Assembly (NCBI GenBank): GCA_020028535.1
Contig: JAIBHM010000014.1
Location: 1-17,430, forward strand
Source: Armatimonadota bacterium
GTDB lineage: Bacteria > Sysuimicrobiota > Sysuimicrobiia > Sysuimicrobiales > Kaftiobacteriaceae
Direction of reading: 5' to 3'
DNA length: 17,430 nt
A program made the translations under genes and the position numbers. Below are positions 6,101-13,965 of the stretch, piece by piece. The notes beneath the pieces were generated by a model. The model searched no databases, had not been told where the DNA came from, and saw nothing but the letters and a program-made list of their open reading frames with translations. The number at the start of each line of letters is the position of its first letter. Within the stretch, counting starts at the first letter, position 1.

Positions 6101-7234
6101 TTATCCCAAACTACCAAGACTTTGGTAGATTGTAGCACACTTTCGCTGTAAGCGGTCCCGGCGATGGACTAGCCGTACGCGGACTGGGTCGGTGCCGCCA
6201 CCATTGAGCGTGGAGCCGTTGTGTGTGGAACCGTTTAGCGTAGCCAACGCCTGCTCGGTGCACGCCAGTGCGTGTCGCGCGTCTTTCAGCTCCCACTCCC
6301 AGAGCATTGCCAGGCGCTCCAGGATGAGCCAGCCCGGCAATACTTCCCGCTGGATCTCCCCGTCCCACAACTCCAGCAACTCCATCGTCTGCCTGGTCCG
6401 TCGTAAGTGCCGCGCCAGGGCGGTCACAGTCCGCCGGCGGACTGAGGGATCGCGTTCGTCGACGAGGGCGACCCGGTAGCACTCCGCCGCGGCTGCGCAC
6501 TCTCGGCGCGCGTCCAGGAGGTGTCCCAGTCCCGACCAATCCACCGCCACGCGTGTTTGCTGCGGATGCGTCACCATCTCCCCCGTCAGGCCATGCAGAG
6601 AGAGCAGCGAGAGCAGGTCTGCCGCGTTGTGGGCAAAGATGGGCTCGATCGCCTCCAGGTCGCCGGTCTGCAAATACTGCACATATAGCGAGGGGATCAT
6701 CCAGCCGGCCACGTCCACGAAGCGGTCCACCTTGAGGACCATCTGCTCGAGCAGGGCCATGCTGTAGCCACCCAGGCGCCGGTACCAAAGGCGCCGTGCC
6801 AGCGACATCACATCCAGGTGCTCTGATTGTTCGAAGTCGTGGCGCAGGCGTGAGAGCAGAAATCGCGTCTGCAGCAGCGGCAGGTCGAAGCGGCTGCCGT
6901 TGAAGGTCACGAGAGCGTCGAAGCGGCGCAAGTGCTCGGCAAGGGCCTCGAGCATGTCGATCTCGCCGCCGAGGTCGCGCATGAAGTACTGGGTCAGGAC
7001 GAAGTTACCATCTTCCACCGCGCCGATGCCGACGAGGAAGACATAGGTGCCGGTGCCGCCGGCGAGGCCGGTCGTCTCGGTGTCGAGCCAGGCGACGCGC
7101 TCACCAGTTGGACCCACGGCCCGACCGATTTGGGCAGCGGTTTCTAGCGGCATGTGGGCGTGGACGTGGTCGAGGGGCCATGTCTTCCGACGGAGATCAA
7201 AAGACAAAGAGCATGCCTTCGCTTCGCTCGGCAT
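6101..7234 (-). CDS. mrfB: MrfB/YprB-like DEDD exonuclease with TPR-like tail
   Basis: A 377-residue protein with an RNase H-like DEDD exonuclease domain followed by helical, TPR-like sequence. Visible catalytic residues are D51 and E53 (WLDTETTGL), D117 (FNGSRFDLPL) and D206 (AHNAADLLSL, with H202 just before). The LDVMSLARRLW segment (141-151) is also typical of the YprB family. In Bacillus subtilis, MrfB (YprB) works with the MrfA helicase in a UvrABC-independent excision pathway for mitomycin C damage; that role is transferred here by homology and gene order. The frame extends upstream to 7324, but ATG 7234 is preferred because it overlaps the mrfA stop as TAATG, giving tight coupling. 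The Phd antitoxin gene starts 22 bases downstream. Confidence 0.88.
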   Translation of the reverse strand: MPSEAKACSLSFDLRRKTWPLDHVHAHMPLETAAQIGRAVGPTGERVAWLDTETTGLAGGTGTYVFLVGIGAVEDGNFVLTQYFMRDLGGEIDMLEALAEHLRRFDALVTFNGSRFDLPLLQTRFLLSRLRHDFEQSEHLDVMSLARRLWYRRLGGYSMALLEQMVLKVDRFVDVAGWMIPSLYVQYLQTGDLEAIEPIFAHNAADLLSLLSLHGLTGEMVTHPQQTRVAVDWSGLGHLLDARRECAAAAECYRVALVDERDPSVRRRTVTALARHLRRTRQTMELLELWDGEIQREVLPGWLILERLAMLWEWELKDARHALACTEQALATLNGSTHNGSTLNGGGTDPVRVRLVHRRDRLQRKCATIYQSLGSLG

Positions 7235-9519
7235 TACATGACCGTGTGCAGGCGGGCGCTTCGGAGGATCTGGAGCGCGTCGGCTTTCCCGGTGTTTCCG
7301 ACTTCGAGCACCGGGCCGACGCACGACGGGCAGCCCTGCTCACACCCGCAGTGCTCGATCAACTCGATTGCGGCGCGCATGAGCTCGTCGTGGAGGCGGA
7401 ACATGCGCTCGGCGAGGCCGACGCCGCCGGGCAGAACCTCATAGACGTATATCGTCGGGCGCGCCGTGTGCGGAGAGCGGATCTCGTACACGCGACCAAG
7501 GTCGCGGCGGTCGCACATCAAGTATGCGGGCGCGATGTTCACCAGCGCGTAGGAGAGGGCGGCGAGCGCCCCCTGGAGGCGGTCGTTGGGCCATGGAAGG
7601 GATGGGCCCGCGATGACGGCGGGGTTGACGATCCACCACGCCGCGGTGGTGTGATACGTCCCTTCGGGGAGGTGGATCTTCCCCCACCCGACGTTCTCCT
7701 GCGTGAAGAGTTTGAGCTTCTTGAAGATGGTGGGCCGATAGGAGACGACCACCTCGCCGTGTGCGCGCGGGAGCGTGTCGGGCGCGGAGCCATCCTCGTT
7801 GATGACGTTGATGCCGACGGCGATCTCGGCCTGAGTGTAGTAATCCACGTTCACGCGCTTGACGTACGCGCGGCGCTGCTCCCAATCGAGCCGCTCCACG
7901 TGGAACTGCTGGCCGAGGTGAATGTAGATGGCATCTTCATGCACGAACCCCGGCGCGGAGTTGAGATCGACCTCACCGACGACGTCGGGCCTGGCGTGGT
8001 TGGTCTGATCGATGATGACGACGTTCTCGGTTGAGGCCGACCGCAGGCTCACGTCCTCGGCCGGGAAACGCTCGGCGACGTAGTGCCAGCGCGCTCCGTC
8101 GCCATGCACGATCTTCTGCTCGGCGAGTGCGCGCATGATGTCATTGACTCCTGTGGCGCCGTATGGTTCGTTGACGCCGAGGGGCAGCTCGAAGGCAGCG
8201 CACTTGAGATGGCTCGTCAGGACGAGCAGGTTGTCGGGATTGATCAGCGCGTGCTCGGGCGAGTGGTCGAAGAAGTACTCGGGGTGGCGGACGATGTACT
8301 GGTCGAGCGGATCACTCGTCGCCACGAGGAACGCCGCGGAGAGGTCGGTCGTGCGGCCGGCGCGGCCCATCTGCTGCCACGTCGAGGCGATCGAACCGGG
8401 ATAGCCGGCGAGGATCGCGGCGCCGAGCTGGCCGATGTCGATCCCCAGTTCCAGGGCGTTGGTCGAGGCAACCGCCTGGATCGTGCCCTCACGCAGCCCG
8501 CGCTCGATCGCCCTCCTCTCGCTCGGCAGATAGCCCGCACGATAGCCCTGGATAGTCGCCGGATCATGTCCGTACTCCTTGGCGAGATCCTTCATATAGG
8601 TAGTGAGGAGCTCCGCGGTGAGGCGGCTGCGGCCGAAGACGATGGTGGGGATGCTGTCGTGGATGAGATCGCCGGCCAGATCGCGGACCTCCATCAGCGT
8701 GTCGCGGCGGATGCCGAGCTCACGGTTGACGACCGGCGGGTTGATGAACGCGATCACCTTCTCACCGCTTGGGGCGCCGGTCTGGTCGATCAACGTGACT
8801 GGGTCGCCCACGAGTCGATCCGCGTGCTCCTTTGGGTTGCCGATGGTCGCGCTGGTGCAGATGAATTGCGGATCGCTGCCGTAGAACCGGCAGATGCGGC
8901 GCAGCCGGCGGATGACGTTGCCGACGTGGCTGCCGAAGACACCCCGGTACTGGTGCAGCTCGTCGATGATCACGTAGCGCAGGTTCTCGAAGAGACGGAG
9001 CCACTTGGTGTGGTGCGGCAGGATCGCCGTGTGCAGCATGTCGGGGTTCGTGACGACGACGTGCCCGGCGGCGCGGATGGCCCGGCGCGCGGAGGCGGGG
9101 GTGTCGCCGTCGTACGTGAACGTCTTGATGTCGGCGTTGAGGAGTTTGATCAGCCCCTGTAACTCGTCGACCTGATCAGCCGACAACGCTTTCGTGGGGA
9201 ACAGGTAGAGCGCGCGTGCGCCCGGTTCACGCAGGATCCGGTCCAAGACCGGCAGGTTGTAGCAGAGCGTCTTGCCGCTCGCGGTGGGAGTGACGACCGT
9301 AATGTGGCGGCCGGAGCGGACGGCTTCAAACGCTTCACCTTGATGCGAGTAGAGCTGCTCGATGCCGCGACGTCGAAGCGCAGAGACCAGGTTCTGGTCA
9401 AGAGAGTATGGGAACTCCACGAACCGGGCAGGTCTGGGGGGAATCTCACGCCAGAAGGCGATCTTGGAGGCGCGGCGGGGGTCGGAAGAAAGGCGGTCGA
9501 GGAGCTGTCGAAGCGTCAT
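7234..9519 (-). CDS. mrfA: MrfA/YprA-like superfamily 2 DNA helicase with DUF1998 zinc/cysteine domain
   Basis: A 761-residue superfamily 2 helicase, close to the length of Bacillus MrfA (YprA). Motifs in order: a Q-motif-like YSHQGEA (about 57-63), Walker A TPTASGKT (77-84), DELH box (186-189), TSAT (222-225), motif V STNALELGIDIG (352-363) and motif VI QQMGRAGR (382-389). The C-terminal DUF1998-type region ends with four cysteines C724-x-C726-x3-C730-x2-C733 (CGCEQGCPSC), the metal-binding cluster characteristic of the family. MrfA translocates on DNA and with MrfB acts in mitomycin-lesion repair. ATG 9519 is preferred over an in-frame TTG at 9534 because GGGAGGG sits 6 bases upstream. A perfect LexA-type palindrome lies 27 bases upstream of the start. 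The stop overlaps the mrfB start. Confidence 0.93.
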   Translation of the reverse strand: MTLRQLLDRLSSDPRRASKIAFWREIPPRPARFVEFPYSLDQNLVSALRRRGIEQLYSHQGEAFEAVRSGRHITVVTPTASGKTLCYNLPVLDRILREPGARALYLFPTKALSADQVDELQGLIKLLNADIKTFTYDGDTPASARRAIRAAGHVVVTNPDMLHTAILPHHTKWLRLFENLRYVIIDELHQYRGVFGSHVGNVIRRLRRICRFYGSDPQFICTSATIGNPKEHADRLVGDPVTLIDQTGAPSGEKVIAFINPPVVNRELGIRRDTLMEVRDLAGDLIHDSIPTIVFGRSRLTAELLTTYMKDLAKEYGHDPATIQGYRAGYLPSERRAIERGLREGTIQAVASTNALELGIDIGQLGAAILAGYPGSIASTWQQMGRAGRTTDLSAAFLVATSDPLDQYIVRHPEYFFDHSPEHALINPDNLLVLTSHLKCAAFELPLGVNEPYGATGVNDIMRALAEQKIVHGDGARWHYVAERFPAEDVSLRSASTENVVIIDQTNHARPDVVGEVDLNSAPGFVHEDAIYIHLGQQFHVERLDWEQRRAYVKRVNVDYYTQAEIAVGINVINEDGSAPDTLPRAHGEVVVSYRPTIFKKLKLFTQENVGWGKIHLPEGTYHTTAAWWIVNPAVIAGPSLPWPNDRLQGALAALSYALVNIAPAYLMCDRRDLGRVYEIRSPHTARPTIYVYEVLPGGVGLAERMFRLHDELMRAAIELIEHCGCEQGCPSCVGPVLEVGNTGKADALQILRSARLHTVM

Positions 9520-9544
9520 TGGGCGCCCTCCCAAAGTATGGACT

Positions 9545-9562
9545 AGCGAACTAGTGTTCGCT
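9545..9562. promoter_or_regulatory. LexA-type (SOS) operator upstream of mrfAB
   Basis: AGCGAAC-TAGT-GTTCGCT has perfect 7-base arms, and its core CGAAC-N4-GTTCG (9547-9560) is the Gram-positive DinR/LexA box pattern. It lies 27 bases upstream of the mrfA ATG. In the minus-strand reading it directly follows an AT-rich CACAATATAG stretch that could be the -10 element, an ideal place to block initiation. The spacer does not fully match the RNRY preference of Bacillus. DNA-damage regulation is inferred. Confidence 0.7.
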
Positions 9563-9581
9563 ATATTGTGGGTGGTCCCTT

Positions 9582-9612
9582 CTACTGATGATGCGGACTA
9601 CTGATGATGCGG
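9582..9612. repeat. 15-base tandem duplication at the ltrA stop codon
   Basis: CTACTGATGATGCGG occurs twice (9582-9596 and 9598-9612), separated by one base. The second copy encodes, on the minus strand, the last residues and TAG stop of the LtrA-like gene. The first copy repeats this just downstream, inside the short region holding the mrfA promoter. It looks like a small slippage duplication. Confidence 0.85.
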
Positions 9613-10785
9613 GGTTGTGAGGGGGTGCGCGGGGCTGGTGGAGCGGAGCATCCACGTGTCCCACGCGGCGACGCCGGCCAGCACCAACACCGTCGCGCTT
9701 GCGAGAGTGAGCGGCGCGACAATCAGGCCGACCGGCGCGAGGGCGGCGAGGGCAATAATCGCCAACACGCGAGGGACCGACACATGGCCGAACACCGCCC
9801 ACTTGAACAAGGCATGCCCGGCCAGAAACAGGGCCGGCCCGCTCAACACCACCACGATGGTCACGGCGCTCGCCGGGCCGACAGGCTGCGCGATCGTCAA
9901 TTCATCGCCGACGGCAGTGACGATAATCCCGGCCACCATCGGCAGATGAAAGTAGGTGTAGGCTGAACGGCCGAGGCGTCCCGGGTCGACCGAGGTGGCG
10001 ATGACCTCGCTGCTGGCCTCAGCAGCGCGATCGAAGTAGATCCACCAGAGGGCGACGCTCCCGAGGAACGCGACCGCGAGCGCGGCCAGCGCCAGAGCGG
10101 AGAATTCCTGCCGCCCAAAAGTGGCGCCGGTCACGAGGATCGATTCGCCGAGCGCCACGATGAGGAACAGGTTGCAGCGCTCGGCCAGATGGGCGCCGGT
10201 GATCGTCCACTCCGTCGTCTCCGAGCGACCCAGACCCGGCGTGAAGAATCCGAGGATCGGTCCGGTGTAGTCCACGATCACGGCCGCTATCCACAGCGCC
10301 TCCCGCGCCGGGCCCTGTGCTAACCCTCCGACGAGCCAGATCATGCCGCCTGCCACCAGCCACGCCAGGATTCGTTGGAAGTTCCGCCGCAACTTCGGCT
10401 CGCTACCAAGGACGGCGACGACGAAGAGGTTGCGGCCGACCTGGATTGCGACAAAGGCACCGGCGAAAAGCAGACCCCGCTCTCCGAACGCGGCCGGAAG
10501 CGTCGCAGACATGATCAGACTGACCAGCATGGTCCCGAGCAGCATCAGGCGTATCGTGGGGTGATCCGGGTCGAACCAGTTGGTGATCCAGGCGGTGTAG
10601 ATCCAGGCGGACCACACAGCCAGCAGCAAGAGGAGTGTTTGCAGCGCGCCGTGGACGTTCAGGTGCTCGAGCAGGCGCTGCGACAGCTGGGTCACCGCGA
10701 CCACGTATACGAGGTCGAAGAAGAGTTCCATGAAGGTGACGCGCTGGCGGCGCTCGCCCCGCGCCCGCAGCATCCCCGCGCTCAT
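9598..10785 (-). CDS. ltrA: Low temperature requirement A (LtrA) family membrane protein
   Basis: A 395-residue polytopic membrane protein of the LtrA family. The N-terminus carries the family signature RVTFMELFFDLVYVVAVTQL (residues about 15-34). Further recognisable parts are the W-FDPDHPTIR loop (about 70-79), the AERCNLFLIVALGESILV segment and several further helices to the C-terminus. Hydrophobic stretches suggest about 10-12 membrane segments. LtrA was first linked to growth of Listeria at low temperature; its molecular function is not established. It begins 23 bases after the cyclopropane synthase gene on the same strand, so the two are probably co-transcribed, a pairing consistent with membrane adaptation. 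The gene ends within a small tandem duplication next to the mrfA control region. Confidence 0.92.
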   Translation of the reverse strand: MSAGMLRARGERRQRVTFMELFFDLVYVVAVTQLSQRLLEHLNVHGALQTLLLLLAVWSAWIYTAWITNWFDPDHPTIRLMLLGTMLVSLIMSATLPAAFGERGLLFAGAFVAIQVGRNLFVVAVLGSEPKLRRNFQRILAWLVAGGMIWLVGGLAQGPAREALWIAAVIVDYTGPILGFFTPGLGRSETTEWTITGAHLAERCNLFLIVALGESILVTGATFGRQEFSALALAALAVAFLGSVALWWIYFDRAAEASSEVIATSVDPGRLGRSAYTYFHLPMVAGIIVTAVGDELTIAQPVGPASAVTIVVVLSGPALFLAGHALFKWAVFGHVSVPRVLAIIALAALAPVGLIVAPLTLASATVLVLAGVAAWDTWMLRSTSPAHPLTTPHHQ

Positions 10786-10808
10786 TTCATGGAACAGTTA
10801 GTGGAGCA

Positions 10809-12140
10809 CTAGCCGCGGCTCGGGACTGCCCCGCTCTCATAGAGGTCGGCTCGAGAGAGAGGCAGCGGAACCTTTCCGGAGGCACCCGGTCGGGCGAGGA
10901 GAGACTGGCACACCTCAGTCCGGCCGGCGGCGAAACCCTGCGCGGAGGCGGCAAGGAAGAGCCGCCAGATACGATACCGTCCTTCACCAACGAGTGCTAT
11001 GGCTCGATCTTTCTGCATTTCGAGATTCCGCAGCCACAGACGCAGCGTGCGCGCGTAGTGCTCGCGGAGATTCTCGACGTCCCGTACTTCGAATCCGACC
11101 GACTCCGCCGCGGACAGGGTTTCGGCGAGGGGCTCGAGCTCACCGTCGGGGAAGATGTGCGCCTGCATGAACGACGGGCCCGAGGCCACCCCCTTGCGGA
11201 GGCCGCCCGTGACACGCGCCGCGATGCCGTGGTTGAGGAAGAGTCCTTCCGGACGCAGCAGGTCCCACGCGCGGCGGAAGTATTCGGGGAGACGGCTGCG
11301 GCCCACGTGCTCGAACATCCCGACGCTGACGAGTTTGTCGTACGGGCCGTCGGTGACCTCACGGTAGTCGCACACCCGGACCTCCGCGCGATCCGCGAGG
11401 CCACGGGCCACGATCTGCTTTTGCGCGTAGCGCGCCTGCGGTTCGCTCAAGGTCACACCGACCGTGCGCACGCCGTACCGCTCTGCCGCGTACATCACCA
11501 ACCCGCCCCAGCCGCAGCCAATATCGAGCAGTCGTTCTCCCGGCTGCAGACGGAGCTTCCGGCAGATGTGCTCGAGCTTCGCTTCCTGGGCGGTGTTGAG
11601 ATCTTCACTCCCCGTCGGGAAGTAGGCGCAGGAGTACACCATACGGCGGTCCAGCCACATCGAATAGAAGTCGTTGCCGACGTCGTAGTGGTATCGTACG
11701 GCCCTGCGGTCTCGCTCCAGGGAATGTTTTCGCCCCCGGAGCTGCGCACGCGCGGGGATCCTTCCGTTGGCCGCGATGCGGGGCAGCGCGAGCGCCCACA
11801 ATCCGACTTTGATCCAATCGCGGACGGAGCGATGAGAGGCGGCTTCAACGATGGTCTCGACCGCTGCCTCGAGATCGCCCTCGACATCAAAGTCGCCACG
11901 CACGAACGCTTCGCCCATGGTCAGGTCGGACGGGGGCAGCAGCATCCGCCGGAGCGCGCCGGGATGCGTGATCACCAGGGTAAACCTCGAGGTCCCTTCA
12001 GCGGGGTACGATCGCCCGTTCCACAGGCGGACCGTAAAGGGCCGGTGCGATGTGAACAGCCTGTCGAGGATCCGCTCCGTCGTCGATAGAGCGCGCGCGT
12101 CGAGGGAGACGGCGAGAGCCTGCCTGCCGTTCACAACCAT
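10809..12140 (-). CDS. cfa: Cyclopropane-fatty-acyl-phospholipid synthase family methyltransferase
   Basis: A 443-residue S-adenosylmethionine-dependent enzyme that converts double bonds of membrane phospholipid acyl chains to cyclopropane rings or methylates them. The N-terminal lipid-binding part contains LTMGEAFVRGDFDVEGDL (about 73-90). The catalytic domain shows YHYDVGNDFY (150-159), YSCAYF with the conserved C171 (169-174), the SAM-binding LDIGCGWGG (205-213) and FEHVG (276-280), all as in E. coli Cfa and mycolic-acid cyclopropane synthases. Length and motifs point to an active enzyme. Whether the product is a cyclopropane or a methyl-branched chain cannot be decided. The ATG has GGAG about 9 bases upstream, and the gene is divergent from the aldo/keto reductase with 59 bases between the starts. 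The LtrA gene follows closely. Confidence 0.93.
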   Translation of the reverse strand: MVVNGRQALAVSLDARALSTTERILDRLFTSHRPFTVRLWNGRSYPAEGTSRFTLVITHPGALRRMLLPPSDLTMGEAFVRGDFDVEGDLEAAVETIVEAASHRSVRDWIKVGLWALALPRIAANGRIPARAQLRGRKHSLERDRRAVRYHYDVGNDFYSMWLDRRMVYSCAYFPTGSEDLNTAQEAKLEHICRKLRLQPGERLLDIGCGWGGLVMYAAERYGVRTVGVTLSEPQARYAQKQIVARGLADRAEVRVCDYREVTDGPYDKLVSVGMFEHVGRSRLPEYFRRAWDLLRPEGLFLNHGIAARVTGGLRKGVASGPSFMQAHIFPDGELEPLAETLSAAESVGFEVRDVENLREHYARTLRLWLRNLEMQKDRAIALVGEGRYRIWRLFLAASAQGFAAGRTEVCQSLLARPGASGKVPLPLSRADLYESGAVPSRG

Positions 12141-12199
12141 AGGTATCGCTCCGGGGCTGGAAGTTGAGGGGTAATTCGCGAACTGGTGTCGGTGGCCCT

Positions 12200-13120
12200 A
12201 TGCAGCAGACGCTTACCCTAGGCGCAAATGGTCCTCGCGTTCCGGCCGTCGGAGTCGGCACCTGGCAGTGGGGCGACAAGATGTACTGGGGGTTCGGCCA
12301 GAGCTTCGCAGAGAAGGACGTCTGGGAAGCATTCGACGAGAGCGTCCGCGCTGGGTTGACATTCTTCGACACCGCGGAAGTCTACGGCAGCGGGCGGTCT
12401 GAGAGGTTCCTGGGTGAATTCATCCACAAGACGCATGCGGCTGTCGTGGTCGGCACCAAGTTCATGCCGTTCCCTACCCGCCTCACGGGCGGCTCATTGG
12501 CGAAGGCGCTGGAGCGCAGTCTGGCGCGCCTTAGCCTGCGCACCGTCGATCTGTATCAGATGCACGTGCCGCTTCCGCCGGTTGCGATTGAGACCTGGAT
12601 GGACGCCATGAGTGATGTCTATCATACGGGGTTGATCCGCGCGGTTGGTGTCTCGAATTATTCTGCCGAGCAGATGCAGCGCGCACACGAAGCACTGAGC
12701 AGGCATGGACTCGCTTTGGCCAGCAACCAGGTGAAGTTCAGCCTGATCGATCGGGAGCCGCTTGAGAACGGGGTGCTCGACGCGTGCCGCGAGCTCGGCA
12801 TCACCCTCATCGCCTACGGACCGTTGGGCAAGGGTATTCTCTCGGGCAAGTACACTCCCGATAATCGCCCGGGCGGGATGCGCGGGAGACGATTCACGCG
12901 CCAGATCTTCGAGAGAATCACGCCCCTGCTGGCTGCGCTTCGTGAGATCTCGCAGTCACGGGGTAAGACGATGGCTCAAGTGGCCCTCAATTGGTGCATC
13001 GTCAAAAGAACACTGCCGATTCCCGGCGCGAAAACCGGCGCGCAGGCCAGGGAGAACGCAGGGGCGCTCGGATGGTCGTTGACGGAAGAGGAGGTTGCTC
13101 GGCTTGACGGCGCTCCGTAA
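12200..13120 (+). CDS. Aldo/keto reductase
   Basis: A 306-residue NADPH-dependent aldo/keto reductase with a complete TIM-barrel layout. The catalytic tetrad is visible: D57 (TFFDTAE), Y62 (EVYGSGRSE), K87 (VGTKFMP) and H122 (LYQMHVP). The N-terminal VGVGTWQWG, the GVSNYSAEQM segment and the late IPGAKTGAQARENAGAL cofactor-binding segment fit the AKR superfamily. The physiological substrate is unknown, as is usual for this family. The frame is open 12 codons upstream, but ATG 12200 is chosen because the MQQTLTLGANG beta hairpin is the normal N-terminus. A GGTGG lies just upstream, close to the start. The gene is divergent from cfa and ends 5 bases from the end of the convergent adenylate cyclase gene. 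Confidence 0.93.
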   Translation: MQQTLTLGANGPRVPAVGVGTWQWGDKMYWGFGQSFAEKDVWEAFDESVRAGLTFFDTAEVYGSGRSERFLGEFIHKTHAAVVVGTKFMPFPTRLTGGSLAKALERSLARLSLRTVDLYQMHVPLPPVAIETWMDAMSDVYHTGLIRAVGVSNYSAEQMQRAHEALSRHGLALASNQVKFSLIDREPLENGVLDACRELGITLIAYGPLGKGILSGKYTPDNRPGGMRGRRFTRQIFERITPLLAALREISQSRGKTMAQVALNWCIVKRTLPIPGAKTGAQARENAGALGWSLTEEEVARLDGAP

Positions 13121-13125
13121 CGGGA

Positions 13126-13929
13126 CTACGGGGCAGCGACGAACGCGGGCGTCACGCGCACAAGGCGGGCGACGATCGGCTCGCTACGACCCTTGAGGTC
13201 GAGTGTGCGGGGTTCTGCATCCTTCAGCTCCACCCCGGCGGCGACGTAGGCCGCTTCACTGATGAGCAACTCACCCGGTCCGGCAAGCTGGGCTAGGCGC
13301 GCCGCGATATTCACGTTGTCGCCGAGCGCGGTGACGTCGGTAATGGTCTCCGCCGTCCCGACGGCTCCGAAGAATGCGCGGCCCGTGTGCACCCCGACAC
13401 CCACACGGATCCAGGGGCCGCCGGGGTCGCGGTGTCCGGTCACCTGGAGCAGCTCCAGTCCGGTGAGGAGCGCCTGCCGGGGATGGTTGGCCACGTATGG
13501 GGGAAAGAAGGCAACGACTTCATCTCCCACAAGCTTGTCCACCCATGCGTCGCTCTCGATCAGCACCCGATTCGCGACCGCGTAAAAACGGTTGAGTAGC
13601 GTGCTGAACTCAGCGGCCGACATCCGTTCGGCGAGGGCAGTTGACCCGCGAACATCGGCAAACAGAAAGCTGAGGGGGACCTCCGACCCGCCGCGGCTCT
13701 TTTGCAGGTGCATTTCGCAGATGTTGCAAAACCGCGGGTTCTTGCGGGAGCGGCCGTAGCCGGCCATCCGCATCCACCGTCCGCCGATCCCTTCAAAGGG
13801 GACGCTGCACAACTTGCAGCGGGGATCGTGCGGGAGCGCGCGAAACATCCGGCGCTGCCACTTCGGCAAAGGATCGCCCCCCATGAGGTAATGCTCCCAG
13901 CCTTCGTTTGCGTTTCGGGGCTTGGCCAT
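13126..13929 (-). CDS. Class III adenylate cyclase with N-terminal four-cysteine motif
   Basis: A 267-residue nucleotide cyclase that makes cAMP from ATP. The catalytic domain (about 84-260) has the metal-binding D92 (FLFADVRGS) and D136 (KLVGDEVV), the base-selecting K132 and T200, and the transition-state residues N207 and R211 (ALGDNVNIAARL). The K/T pair is the class IIIb pattern associated with bicarbonate-responsive cyclases, an inference from the motif only. The N-terminal 80 residues carry C38xxC41 and C68xxC71, a likely zinc ribbon or small redox/metal domain, flanked by aromatic and basic residues. No membrane segment is seen, so the enzyme is cytosolic and may act as a homodimer. 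The gene follows the EamA gene by 36 bases on the same strand; no clear Shine-Dalgarno is seen. Confidence 0.92.
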   Translation of the reverse strand: MAKPRNANEGWEHYLMGGDPLPKWQRRMFRALPHDPRCKLCSVPFEGIGGRWMRMAGYGRSRKNPRFCNICEMHLQKSRGGSEVPLSFLFADVRGSTALAERMSAAEFSTLLNRFYAVANRVLIESDAWVDKLVGDEVVAFFPPYVANHPRQALLTGLELLQVTGHRDPGGPWIRVGVGVHTGRAFFGAVGTAETITDVTALGDNVNIAARLAQLAGPGELLISEAAYVAAGVELKDAEPRTLDLKGRSEPIVARLVRVTPAFVAAP

Positions 13930-13965
13930 GATAACGGCTGATTTCGGGCCGCGTGCCGTCGGTCC

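Noticed and set aside
6079..6138. Longer N-terminus for the Phd/YefM antitoxin
   Set aside because: It would overlap the mrfB-like gene, and the extra residues are not part of the family; ATG 6078 has a suitable ribosome binding site.
7108..9162. Long open frames on the plus strand opposite mrfA (7108-8034 and 8083-9162)
   Set aside because: Their products have no recognisable domains and lie entirely antisense to a helicase with all motifs intact. They arise from the GC-rich codon bias.
9545..9562. Palindrome as an intrinsic terminator of the upstream ltrA gene
   Set aside because: Both ltrA and mrfA run on the minus strand with the palindrome between them, but the arms are only 7 bases, not especially GC-rich, and no T-run follows. 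The exact LexA-core match and its position near the mrfA start fit an operator better.
11058..12089. 343-residue plus-strand frame opposite cfa
   Set aside because: Antisense to an enzyme with complete CFA motifs. Composition is low-complexity and typical of a shadow frame.
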